DNA from: Ceratorhiza oryzae-sativae
Taxonomy: Eukaryota; Basidiomycota; Agaricomycetes; Cantharellales; Ceratobasidiaceae
Length of the DNA: 64,000 bases
Direction: 5' to 3'
Assembly (NCBI GenBank): GCA_030998015.1
Contig: JARWMV010000246.1
Coordinates: forward strand, 868,001 to 932,000
The position numbers and the translations under genes were made by a program. The notes under the pieces are model-generated. The model was given only the letters and a program-made list of their open reading frames with translations, was not told the DNA's origin and did not search any database. This document shows, one piece after another, positions 22,299-33,970 of the stretch; position 1 is the stretch's first letter; every line of letters begins with the position of its first letter.

Positions 22299-25200
22299 TC
22301 ACTTGAGAACCAACCGCATAAGACCATACCCAACAGTCGCAACGACCTGCAGGTAGTAAGTAGGTAACAAAGTCAACATGAGGAGGTTGATAGGACCTAC
22401 CAGCGTGGCTACTGCGCTGGCTGGGACCCCGTTCTTCAGGAAGTCCATGTTAGTCAGATAAACCTTGCCCATTTCATCTTCTTGGGTAGCCCTATCATGG
22501 ATAGATGAGCCAAGTGAGGTAGGCGTGCGTTGAATTAACCTACGCGGTTTGATTCGGGAAACCAGAAACAGGCATGCCCATTCCGCTGACGAGATACCAT
22601 TAGCTTGATTGCGCGGGGACGAGAAAATAGTAAACCAGATTTCTTACGCAGAACAGATTAGACCAGTGATGAACGCCAAAAGGCGCGGATGAGGTTCTGC
22701 GAGGTTGGCCCCAACCTCAGCGGCAATCGGCACCAAAAGTACGCTCGCAATAGTGTGACTGATGAATGTAGAAATAACCTTCCATGTGACCCGTGAGTAA
22801 AGATTCCCTGTCAGTTAAACGAGTATTCTCACCAATACCACCACAGATAGTACAAGCACGATCTCGTACAGCTGTAGCCCCTCGACTAAATGGCGAACCC
22901 CATCGTCCACGGTATCAAGAAGTCCGCTGGATACAACTGCTTTACCCAACGCGATCCCTCCCATTGCCAAAAATACAATTGTCCAAAGGAATTGCTCGAA
23001 GTCCTCCTGAACAAGCGGGTGAGCGCGAAGTCAGAAATAATTGGTACGACAAACCTTTTTCAGGACACCAGTGGAGAAGAACGCTACAATTGGGATAATA
23101 GCGATGACACCCATATCACCAAATATATGATCAATTTGGTGCGCGACACACCAAAGCCCAATGGTCACCAGGCAAACAAAAGATACCCAGTACTGCTTCA
23201 AGGTGAAGGCCTCTTTGGTGGGCCGAATAGGTCTGATCTGAAGCTCGGTCCCATCGGATGCTACGCTCGGCTTGTACGAAACGAGAAGCAACAGCCATAT
23301 CAAGACAATGGTCACAGCGGATACGGGAATGGCCACGGCAAACCACTCGAGCCAATCGAGCGGGGGGTTCATGTATTGCAAGGTGATGAGGTTTTGAGGA
23401 GACGAAATCGGCGAACTCTGACCACCTATATTGGCAGCGAGAGCGATTGCGAGCTACGCACAAAACCATCAATTTTTGACACATTTTCTGTGGCGTCGAC
23501 TCACAATCAAGCAGGGAGCGAAAGAAGAGCCTGGAGGTAAGTTTCGAAGTATGGGCTAGCAGGACATTAGCACACTTCGCGCTTGCCGGCAACGTTACAA
23601 ACTTTAATCAGGGTGAAGCACAATGTTGGTGCGGCGACGTTGCTATTCAAAATGTAGGAGGTAAGCCACGTTGACTATCACATTGGGGTTAACATACCTG
23701 ATCCACATACTGGCAAAGCAGGAAACTCCCATGAAAGATAAAAGGACGATGCTAGGTCGTGTCCCAGCAACACTCAGTACGCGAGTGATAAGCACTCGGT
23801 CAATGTTACTCTTGGATAATGCTGAGGCAATGGTAAAGCCACCGATCAATAGCATGATGGTAGGCGAAAACATGCAAGAAAATATAAACCTAGGTGATTC
23901 AAGTCAAACAAAACATCCATATTCTCGATCAACTACACGTACTTGGCGGCTTCTTCGGCGACCAGGCGCTCGTAGTCGGGTTTGGGGCCTCTTATGACTC
24001 TGAGGCACACGACCAGCATCGGAATCGCCATGGATGTAATGAATAGGGGAACAGCCTGTTGATAGAGTTGATGTCTCGATCCAACCAGTTTGAGTAAACA
24101 GGCCCACCTCCGTTGCCCATAGTATAGTCGCAAAGATCAAAATTGCGAGACACCTATTCGCCTCTACTCCTTCAACCATCCTCACATTTAATAGCACAAC
24201 GAACGCGGCAATTGCCAAGAGCAAATACAACTTCCTCTTGGTAAAATTCAACCCAAAGAAGGTGAAGAGCGGACTCGCGCGCGAATCTGCATGGCCGAAC
24301 CCCAGAGCTTTAACCTGGCCATCCGCACCTTCTCCTCGACGCTCCCTTCCGATCATCTGTCGCCATACGGTATCTCGTTCCCATACAATCTGTGCCACGG
24401 ATTAAGATAGTTGTGGCTGATCTAAATGCAACTCACATGCTCCCGCTGATGCACACGAAGCTGCCTTATGGCGGCAGAATGATCGTCTCGAGTGACACAC
24501 TTGGCGTAGAGATTGACGGTGCGACTGATGGCATTGCTAACGCGGTCCTTGGCAGATTGGGTAAATGGCACCGCTTTCTCGACGACGTTGTGCATGTAGT
24601 CATCTTTAAGCTGTGGAAAATAGATAAGCTGAGTTCCATTGAACGCAAACGTATGTACCTCGCTGTACGTGATTTTATCATATCTACAGAGCCCCGTATA
24701 GAAGTATTCCATGAAGTAAAATAGTAAGTACGTACTTCTTGAGAATTTTTCGGAAGCCCTGCTCGTCACATAAATGAGAACCATTCGAGATTCCCGGTAA
24801 TAGAGATGCCTACCGTATAATTAAGTTCGACGTATGATTTGAGGGAGGTCAGAGTTATATAGAGCTACACAGAGTTAGTGGAACTACAGTAAATATACTA
24901 TCCAAGTCTCTTACCGTGGTTATCCTGCGCTTAAAGAGCATTTGGACGTCGACAGCTGCAGGGGTGCGTAGATGCCAGATGCTATCCCCAACTACAGGGC
25001 TTGTCGCGGAACCCGGCTTGACCAATCGAAGAATCGTGTTGAGGGGTGTTTTTTGGGAAATCATGGACATGCTAGCTCCCCTGGCACGGCGTCGACCTGG
25101 TGAACGAGGCCCCGCTGCCGAGTCGGAGCCAGGAGCACGCAAAGATGCCAAGCTAGCCTCAAGGTCAATATTCTCCGGGCGATTTATTGAGACTGAGCGA

Positions 25201-25824
25201 GTCAAGGGCGCAAGATCCGGACGAACTGGAGATGTTGGCTCGTCTGTGAAAGGTAGCCATATACAACTCAGTACTGGGTAGAGAAGATAATCCGTAACAT
25301 TTACCGACTATGCGACTACTAGTCAACGTTTGACTTCCCGAACGAGAGTGACGTCTCTCTGTCAGTTGAGGATCGCCACCACTCCTGTTGTCATCCTCGT
25401 CCTCGTCTTCATCGCTCCCGTCGTCAGAGTCATCTCCATGTGCAGGGTTAATTCCTTCCTCTTCGGTTTTTGCAACCAGCTGTTCGAGCTCCACCACGTC
25501 GTACAAAAGCTCCTTCTCTTGGATTTCGTAGAACGCAACCACCCTAGAAAGTTCGGCGTCTAGCAACGGTCGAAAGACAGAATCGGTAGCCCTGCGGCTA
25601 TGTTCGCCTAGCAGCGCGGACCGCTCGCCACGTTCAGTGTCTAGGGGGTGTTGTGGAATGGTTGATTCGGCCTCAATATTATATATCTTCTTCTTTAAAG
25701 CAGAATACCTTTGTGGAGCTTGGAAACTGAGCGAGACGAAATCGAGGCGCAAAAAAACGTACGCTATGTAGTCCTCCCACCACTCCGCGTTTGCGTTGAA
25801 TTTTAGAGAGTTGCTGAACTTCAT
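22299..25824 (-). CDS. SPX-domain low-affinity phosphate transporter, Pho90/Pho91 (DASS) type
   Basis: An N-terminal SPX domain opens MKFSNSLKFNANAEWW and YSALKKKIYNIE, and closes with the basic helix GFRKILKKYDKITYSE, which in SPX proteins binds inositol pyrophosphates. A long acidic and serine-rich insert (DDSDDGSDEDEDEDD) lies between the SPX halves. The membrane part contains LYLLLAIAAFVVLL, ATILWATE, MLLIGGFTIASALSKSNIDR, the Asn/Ser-rich family motif IGGQSSPISSPQN, a second half with VFLAMGGIALGKAV and a final MDFLKNGVPAS. This layout matches yeast Pho87/Pho90/Pho91 sodium/phosphate-like transporters at the plasma or vacuolar membrane. I chose the start at 25824 because SPX proteins begin MKFS and the ATG has A at -3; an in-frame ATG at 25905 would add 27 residues. 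The stop is at 22299-22301. Confidence 0.92.
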
Positions 25825-25956
25825 GCTGTGTCGACGTTGTGGACGAACAAACACAGGCTGCTGGGCCGCGGCAGGTGGTAGTGGTTGGAGTTCAAATGTG
25901 TTCATCGGGTCATGCCAGTGTCAGGGACAAAACTGTCATAATGCTCACACAGCCAC

Positions 25957-28346
25957 TTAACAATCTCCTTTCTCAGCCTCAAGAGCCTGTCCACCACAAC
26001 CCTCGTGTTTTAAGTTAGGATGCACGCATATGTCACAATTAAATATAGCTAGTATACAAAATGTGGTGGCTAGAATTATACTTGGTGAGATCACATTGGA
26101 GGTCTGAAAAACGAAAAAGAAAAGAAAAGGCATGACGGCGCCTGAAGTGCATGGTATCATAGAGCGTTGGGCGCATAGAAGGATAAAGAAACTGAAAGAC
26201 GAATAATCATTATGAAAACATAAAACTACCAAGGTCGAAGAGGCGCCCTTGGAGCTTGTACGGCCTCGGCTTCGTTGGAAGCATGTCCCGAAGATTTTCT
26301 CGAATGGCTTGGGCTGCTTCCTCTTCGAGACCTCCAGTGTCGAGCGACGGTCGTCATCATAGTCTTGGGGGGCAGTGATCTCAGGAGACCCTGAACGTGT
26401 TCTCGGAGAGCCGTGCTGGATTGTCGGGTGGACGATACTCCTTCCTGACACTGATGGAGGCGCAGGGCGAGAGGACTCCCACCCGTAAGGCGTTCGGGGG
26501 GAGATCGGAGAATGTTCATTCGTTGACATCGCACCATGAGTTGAATTGGAGGCCGATGGAGGCGGTGATGTGGATGGGCCACCACGCACGGATGACCACG
26601 CAAAGGTGTCCGATTGACGAGTATCGGGGCGAGCATCGCGCTCGTACATAGTTGAACTCTTGTCCGAAGAGCCAAAGGACCATGAGGGCCGGGTGTATGT
26701 GTCATCCAAGCGGTCTCCAGATCGCGGTGGCAGAGGATACCTATTGGGTGCCAAATGCAATGGAGGCGCAGATGATGACCGCCTTTGCTGAAGATATGCT
26801 TCAGATGGCCTCGGGACGTCCTCATTGTCGTCCGCAGAATTCAGGCGCATACGGCCGAGGTAAGGCACCCCAGAGCCATTGGAATCATTTCGGGGTGCGC
26901 TTACGGCTGGAGCCACCAGAGGGGGCAAGGTGAATGCACCGCGCGGAGACGGAAGGTTGGGAGCAAGCGCTGAGATTGGCGGAAGCGTGAGCCTCTCATG
27001 AGGGTCATGAGTGCGACGGAGGTTCGAATCCGAGGAGCGAGAGTGCAGGCTGTGTGATGAATGGGGGTAGTCATATTCGCTCGAAGGGCCGTATGCGCCT
27101 TGGGGACCAGGATAGTCCCGACGGGAAGCGGAGGGGTATGGAGAATACCTTGCGTGATGAGTGTGTCGATCACGGACTGGGGATCCACCACCACCCTCCC
27201 TTTGGCTAGTTCTCGGGCGCTCCCCCTGACCATAATGGTAAGGAGCTCCTTCTTGATGGTACCGATCAAAAGAACGACCATAGGGAGGCTGTTGAGGGTA
27301 CGATGGGGATGACGCAGGGCGGTAATTTTCATGCACAGGGTAGCCATACCCAGCGTCCGAAATTTCGCCAGAGATACGTCGGGGGACTTGGGGGTGGGCA
27401 TACATGGGTGGCTCTACCGGTTGGTATGGCACCGACGCGCGAGGCACACCCGAGGTCGTCTGGATTGATACGACAGGTGCCTGAACTGCCCGCCGGCTCT
27501 TGCGCTTGCCGGAAGTCGCAACCACTTGTCCGTATCCTGGTTGATCTGGCGACAGGCAGGTCGATGGGAAAGTTGGCCTAGGAATCATTGGTTTCAGCAC
27601 GATGGCGAATAGGGTGAAAACGATAGCTAACCCAAATAGAGGAACCAAATCTTCCCGGATTGGCCAAGCCACTCGACGTGCTAGCCGCAGCGCAACCTGA
27701 ACATAAGAATTCTGTGAGTAATCGAAACTTTAGAGAGTCGATTAACTACCAAAACTGACCTCAAAAGGCATCCAGGTACCTTGAATTTTCAGATAACCAC
27801 CTCGGACCCGCCTCAGCTGTGGCGCCAGGTCGGGCTGAGACTCCAACATCTTCACGATATCGGCTTCACCATACAATAAGCATATAGCCAGCATACGAAG
27901 AGAGAGACGAACCTTTGGTATTTCCTAGCGCTTTCCATATGCCGGTCCTAGAATCACATGTAAGTGTATCGTAACCCTCGGGCCAGGGAACTGTCCCACC
28001 ATAATACGTAGCCATCATCAACGTCCATCATAATCCATTGACCTGTGAATAAAAGGTTCAGTTCAATCGCAAAGGATCGCAAGCCTTGACGGTGTAGCTG
28101 ACCATTGAGTGGGTACTCGTAAACTGGCCTGAAAGATTTAGGGAGTCGTCAGTGGCGATGAGCTGGCAGAGAGAAGGCCACATACACATAACCTCTAGGA
28201 TCATTGCTTGTGATGTAGCGACCTTTTGTTATACGATGCTGAAGGGTTGAGTAAGGTTGGTACCGTTGAGGCTGATAGTTTGTGGCCTCCGGAATCATGG
28301 CGGGGGACGGTCCCGTTTGTGGTTGGGGGTGCTGAACGGCAAGCAT
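25957..28346 (-). CDS. APSES/KilA-N-type DNA-binding protein with long disordered tail
   Basis: Short exons assemble an APSES-like domain: VYEYPLNG, QWIMMDVDDGYVLW, TGIWKALGNTKADIVKML, VRGGYLKIQGTWMPFEVA, LRLARRVAWPIREDLVPLFG and PTFPSTCLSPDQPGYGQV. APSES proteins are fungal transcription regulators; the RGGYLKIQGTWMP block and LVPLFG ending resemble the Xbp1 branch of repressors more than Swi4/Mbp1, and no ankyrin repeats follow. The remaining 450 or so residues are rich in Pro, Ser, Tyr and Arg and look disordered. I chose MLAVQHPQPQ (28346) as the start; an upstream in-frame ATG would add about 12-40 residues. The C-terminal end is uncertain: the frame stays open to 25957, but its last 80 or so codons look like untranslated sequence, so an unseen intron or earlier stop is possible. 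Confidence 0.8.
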
Positions 28347-30378
28347 TGATCTTGAGTCTCGGCCGCGCTCCCTTATTAGAGCACATGTACATACCGCGGG
28401 GATCTCCGCAGACATAAACGACTGCCTCGTTGGACAAAGATTCAAGTTAAGCCCTGGTGCCAAAGGGGGGTGGGGACAAAATGGACCTTCTGCCCGTCTC
28501 AGAACGTGTCTTTATAGCACTAAGTGGAAGAAGCGGGCTGATGCTGTGGACTCCGATCTCTCGGGGCCCTCTACGGGGAATTGAATATGATTCGCAAGCG
28601 AGTGGAGACCTGGAAAGCCAGGTACTGTCGAGGCCGAGCTAAACCAGCACTCCTGTTCGATCTACGCTTCTTGCAAGGGAGAGCCTGAAACCACCCGTGG
28701 CAAGCGCGTGGAACCTAATAAATGTCGCGCAGTAGAAGCAGGAGACGGGAATATGGGTTGTGATGACGCCGTTAACAGTTTGTTACGGGGCAATGTTTGG
28801 AGCAACGGTTGGAAACGGAGCTCGGAAACCTCGAGGGAAATGATTCAGCCGCTCGTCAGGGGTCCATCTGGAAGCCGCTCACGTGGAAATCTCGTGTGAT
28901 TTGTGATCGGCGTCGGTTCGGAGACGTCAACCACGTTGCAAAGACTCCCTTGGATACTGCCACGCGAGACTCACATCGCTCCCGCCGCGCTTGACAGCCC
29001 CATCGGCACCGACCTCCGGCCGAGCTCGTCGTCGAGTCCTGGTTGCCACCCCCACGAAATGAACCTCAATCTGATTTGTGCTCCCGATTGTATGGAGGAA
29101 CTGCGGCATGCGTGCAACATCCGTGTCACGCCGGCAGCAATGCGTCCATGTTTTCCCGAGCAACGATAATGTTGGAGCCTGTCACTCCCTCGTAACCCGT
29201 GGGATGGCCTTCCCAAGCTCTCTCGGTCATTCTCACATCTCCCCCGGACAGCCTAGCCGGTGCCGAAAGCACATGCCTGGGCCCAAGGCCGCAACAGGCT
29301 GGGGTGGAAATCGAGCCAAGAACCCTCACATGGAACCAATTCAACCGGTGTATGAAACTCACTAATCTGATATTTACCTTGCGCCAAAACACCCGAGGTA
29401 TTTCGTTTTGCGTATGGGTTTGAAACCGCACGCATACAAGGAATGGAATGGGAGGAAATAGCCTGTCTCATGGCGGAATAGCCAGCGTCATCGAGCCGCT
29501 CATCTGTTCACTGCGTCGACGGAGAAGCGTTCTTGCTCCGCCCTCGAGGGCCTCGGTCCCCAAATCGAACGTCCCAGGACTAACGATCACCCCGAAAAGC
29601 GACACAAATACCCGCAAGCTGCCGAAAGCGATAGAACTCGTCGAGATTTCTGGCGCAAACCTTCTCTGGGGTCGGGTTCCTATCCACATGCCTCCAGTGT
29701 GCTTCTGGCTCTGAGTGTGATTTATCAGAGACTAGCTCGATTTGCTCACGAGGGCTTTTGTACCACCCCTTGATTCTGTTCTCTGTGTGTGTACGGCACG
29801 GTTCCCGCCATCAAGCGAGAAATTATCTCTCGGAGTTTTTTGCCCTCAACGCGGTGCAACGTGCCGTTCTGGCCGGGCTTTGTGAGCGCTTGACCGGGTG
29901 CACAGGCTCCGTCGTATGAACGAAAAGATTATCTTGTTTGGCTCATGTTGGTGGCTTTCAACAATCGTAGCGCCGAAAACAAATACCCGTCACCGCTGGA
30001 GCGTGTAGATCACACACATGGCCAACTGAAAATCAGAAAATAGGGCCTTTCGGAAAGCATTTGATATATGATGATACCTGGCGACGGTTGCGTGTCTCGG
30101 TGCCGACGAGCCAAAACACAGACAGCTCAAGTTGCCTGTGGCACGGATTATCACGTGGCAAGCTGTCAATTTGCTGACTCGAAAACCTTCGATTTATGAT
30201 CCAGGATATGGCTTCCAACCAGGTGGCGAACAAGGAGTGATGGCCGATGACTGGGCTTATTCGGCTCATGCATACAAACATAGTACTACTTGTCAGAAAC
30301 ACATCTATGGGCGATTCAAATATATCCAAAATAACACCATCTAACATTATGAGGAAAACTAAGCACAAAGCCAAATGC
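28347..30378. other. 2-kb gap, no gene recognised
   Basis: Between the APSES gene start and the ornithine decarboxylase stop. Several frames of 60-110 codons occur on both strands, but none carries recognisable motifs or chains through introns. It probably holds the APSES promoter/leader and the ODC 3' flank. The size is unusual beside the typical 100-600 bp gaps here. Confidence 0.55.
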
Positions 30379-31988
30379 TTAGAGACAATCAGGTAGCGAT
30401 GCTAGTGCACGACGAACGGCAACGGACTCTGCCCCGATCCCGGAAGTGTAGTGGACTCTGCTGCTCTCGAACCCGTTGAATTGGCTCGCTGCGCATATAG
30501 TGTATGCGCCCATGTTGGTAAACCCGAGCCAATCTCCAACCACGAGATTGGACGGCAAGGTCGTCATCGGGCATACGCAATCGATGGAATCGCACGTAGG
30601 GCCCCAGACGCTACAGGAGGATTGGGTAACTTTGCTGGAATCGACCGGCCCGGTCAAATTTTTACCGAGCGAGATGACGTAGGGATAGACGTGTTGGTGG
30701 TCAAACATGATGCAATTGAAGGCACCATATACGCCGTCATTAATGTAATCTAGATACTCGGATGAGCGTGGTGGACCAGAGCAGATGAGGGAATCACTGA
30801 CACATCACATTAGGCTGACTGCAGTCTTCTGGTAGGTCTTGAATTTGTGAACTGTCGTCTCCAGCCCGGGCGCGACGGGCAATAATATTTGCAGCGAGTG
30901 AAAATGCGCCGGATACGTAAAAGCGACCGGGTTCTGCGATCACACGCAGGCCAGACCGGTCTGGGAAATAACGAACCAAGGCTTCTCGTAAGACTTGGGC
31001 AGTAGCCTCGAAATTTCCGTCCTCGAATCCGCCTCCAACGTCTAGAAGGCTGAAACGGTACCCCAGCTCAGCCCCCATGTCAAAAACGGCGCGAGCGCGC
31101 ATCACGGCATCGGCAAAGGCATTTGAGTCAAAGCAGCCGCTCCCCACATGAAAGCTAACCCCGATCACGTTCAGTCCGAGCTCTTTGGCCTTCATGAGGA
31201 GAGAAGGGGCGGTCACTAGAGGAGCGCCAAACTTGAGACCTAGGCGACAGAGACTCTTGGAATCGTCCGTGAGAATCCGGATCACGAGTTGTGCATTAGG
31301 ATGGGTTCGTGCAATCTTAAATAGTTCATCCTGGTTGTCAAATGTCATCATGTCGACCCCCGATTTGGCGGCATGGCGAACGAATGAAGTGGCCTTGCAG
31401 GGGTTAGCGAATATGATTCGTGTCGGGTCGACGCCGAGCGCCAGCACTTGTTTGATTTCGCCATGTGAGGCGCAATCAAACCCGGTTCCTAGTGCAGAAA
31501 GCAGGCGAAGAACATAAGGGTCAGGGTTGCACTTGACGGCTGCGAAATAATTTTAGAATAATTATTGAGATGAAATAGATTGGCTTACCATAAAAAGGCT
31601 CGACTCCTGGGAGGCAGCGGAGCCAACGCTGGTGCTGGAGTAAAACTTTGCTCAGGTCGGCGGCAAAGAAAGCGCTCTCGGTTCCAGGTTCGCCATCCTC
31701 AGTATCGTATATTGCATCAGCGACCTTGGTGTTGATGATTTCGTCAATCGTGCCGGTTTGAAGTGGTGGGAGGCCTGCAAAGGATACATCCGGAGCAGCA
31801 GGATCGAGGGCAAATCTCGAGCGAGGGATAAAGTCGATAGGATAAGAAACGGTGGGTGAAACTGAGAGCACCTCACTCATCAGTGTATGCACAGCATCCT
31901 GGAAGGACTCATAGGGGTGCGACGCAGACGAGGATCTATTGGAGGCGAAGTTGATGGGAGCAGAGTGCAAAATTTGGGGTTGTGCCAT
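30379..31988 (-). CDS. SPE1: Ornithine decarboxylase
   Basis: Converts ornithine to putrescine, the first step of polyamine synthesis; a cytosolic PLP enzyme active as a dimer. The first ATG is at 31988 (MAQPQILHSAPINFAS). Motifs in order: the PLP-lysine motif FYAVKCNPDPYVL, with an intron falling between FYA and VKCN; GTGFDCASHGEI; IIFANPCK; FHVGSGC; LLDVGGGFEDG; AEPGRFYVSGAFSLA; YINDGVYGAFNC; and the catalytic-cysteine motif WGPTCDSID, where most family members have Gly or a similar small residue in place of Ser. About 450 residues, normal for the family. The stop is at 30379-30381. Fungal ODC is usually controlled post-translationally by a frameshifted antizyme, which is not encoded in this window. 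Confidence 0.95.
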
Positions 31989-32774
31989 TCGTTTTCTGAT
32001 CGAGTTCCCGGAAGAGGAGCTCTGGAGACACGTAGGATCCAGTGGGGTGAACGGTAGCGGTTGTGCGAGCAAGTCCTCGATTACCGTATCAATCCGCCAC
32101 CGGGATGGCCGGGGCGGGCGGACGCGGTAAGTGAAAGGACTTCAGAAGAGGGGTTCCTCGCTCTGCGCGAGGGCTAATCGAACGTGAAATAGGTGAGATT
32201 TAGACGTGGATGGTCGAAGCTAGTAGGACAAAAAGATAGGGCGCTTGCGAGTTACTGACGGTGACGCGTAGAAGCTTGTCAGGGTGGTTCGCCTACTCAA
32301 TCAAGCATGGTCAGGGTGTAATCTGAGGGCTGAACGAGCGAATTATACGTGCCCCGGACTGACGACCACCTACAGAAAACCGAGAAAATGTTATCAATGG
32401 ATCAGGACAGAAATCTGGGGGTGGCTTACTCTCGACACTGGAGTCGGAGGTCGGTGATTCGCGCCTCGGGCGAAATTGTGTTCAACGACGGGGAACCGAG
32501 TGTGTTCCCAGTTGGGAGACGAGGGGAGCAGAACAAGAGCAAACGTACACCGTCCAGCAAATCGATGCGACTTTTTAAATCACGGAGCAAATTTTGCATC
32601 CGTGACCGGGACTACACAACACCCGTGCCACACGGACAAATGCCCCCCCACAGCCAGTAATGCCTGCCCCGTTTCAGCCCCGCAACTGCATGACGCACCG
32701 AGCCAAGTCATCTACCCACAATGTCTCATAGCAGGGCAGTGTAAACGAGTCATTTAACATTAACTACATAGCAT
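31989..32774. promoter_or_regulatory. Ornithine decarboxylase upstream region
   Basis: 786 bp between the ODC start and the glutaredoxin stop, presumably holding the ODC promoter and leader. A + strand frame of 103 codons (32349-32660) has no recognisable content. No specific binding site is assigned. Confidence 0.5.
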
Positions 32775-33703
32775 CTATGCGGCCAGCAGCTCCTGGAATT
32801 CACCGTTCTCCATCGATTCCTTCAGGACATCTAGGCCTGGAATGTAGTTTTACACCTCTGTCTTCTCATCACGTAAAACTAACGCACCTCCTACCAATTC
32901 CCCATTAACAATAATCTGCGGAAATGTAGGCCAGTTGTTCAGAACCTTTAGGCCTGCATACAAACAAGTCAAGAACGCACGCGCTGCACCGTTGATTGGT
33001 TGCCACTTGCCTGCGCGTACTTTCTCGTCGGTTAAAATGTCAAAGTGAGTAAACTCGACGTTTTTCTCTTGCAGCAACGCAACCGTCTGTCGCGAGAACC
33101 CGCATCGTGGAGCATCGGGTGAACCTTTCATGAAAAGCACGACCTTGCTCTGGTTCATCAGTTTCCGCATCCGCTCGTTTAGTTCCTCAGTCGTCTCCTC
33201 GTGTTCAGGAGCCTCGGGCGGTTTGTCGGACTTTGCGAGGCTCTGCGGCGCTTGTTTCGCATGGGCTCCGATAGCAGCGGTAAGTGCCGGCGCGTCTGCA
33301 CCATCGATTCTGCTAAGCAGATTGTGTCCCTACGATGGGCCCCGAATCAGTTAAATTCACCCCCCGAGTCTCCGAAGATCTTGCCTTGAGGATCAAAAAC
33401 GTTGGCACAGACTCTATCTTGAATGAATCAGCAATGTCCTCATTCGACTCCTTGTCTGCTTCAATCTATCACTGTCGTCAGTCGGACCCAGTAAGAGACG
33501 TAAAAAAACGAACACACCTGTAGCACCAAAAGCTGAGGATTCGTTTTCGCCAGTTCGGAAACGACCTCGTTCATCTTGGTGCATGGTTCCGCCCATGAAG
33601 CCCAAAAGTTTAGCAGGGATATGCGTTCAAGATCCGCCGAAAGCAGCTGCTTAAAGTGCTCGGCTGATTCTACATTGTGTAGATTATCTGGAGTTTGGTA
33701 CAT
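32775..33703 (-). CDS. Monothiol glutaredoxin, Grx3/Grx4 type
   Basis: Thioredoxin-like domain first: the start at 33703 gives MYQTPDNLHNVESAEHFKQ, then LNFWASWAEPCTKM. A linker (PEAPEHEETTEELNERM) leads to the glutaredoxin domain: KVVLFMKGSPDAP, CGFS active site, FTHFDILTDEKVRAGLK, NNWPTFPQIIVNGELVGG and LDVLKESMENGEFQELL. The stop is at 32775-32777. Multidomain CGFS glutaredoxins bind a [2Fe-2S] cluster with glutathione and act in iron sensing and cytosolic/nuclear Fe-S delivery. The frame between DEKVRAG and LKVLNN is restored only by an intron with a GC donor (32954-33010); using the nearby GT gives an immediate stop. About 240 residues, normal for the family. Confidence 0.93.
32954..33010 (-). 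other. GC-AG intron in the glutaredoxin gene
   Basis: 57-nt intron beginning GCAAGT after exon ...CGCAG and ending GTATGCAG. The donor matches the extended U1 consensus (AG/GCAAGT) that usually accompanies GC-AG introns, and splicing yields the conserved VR-x-GLK-x-L junction. Confidence 0.85.
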
Positions 33704-33970
33704 GGTGAATACTTGGGATAGGGTAGTGGGGTCTTTATCGTTGAAGTAGGGTTGATGTGCTTGAGGAGCAAACGAACTTTGACCTAGATTTGTAATCTGA
33801 TAGCACCATCGTCTAAGCGCCCCTTCCTGGCAGCCACAATCGAAATTCCAAAGTAGTCCAGTTAAACAGCAGCGCCCTTGTCGAAATGGTTTGACCTCAC
33901 GGTTGCATTCAAGAGAGAATTACTCAAAATGTGTATACAAATGATGGAATGATAACAAACAAGGCGACAT

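Noticed and set aside
25165..25905. Whether the SPX transporter starts at 25905
   Set aside because: The upstream in-frame ATG has a weaker context and adds a Pro/Gln-rich segment; SPX proteins begin MKFS, found at 25824. Not excluded.
26226..26825. 199-codon second minus frame in the APSES gene tail
   Set aside because: His/Arg-rich, typical of an out-of-frame reading of Pro/Ser-rich coding sequence. It may still overlap the true 3' end, which is unresolved.
32349..32660. 103-codon + frame upstream of ODC
   Set aside because: No recognisable content; lies in the presumed ODC promoter/leader.
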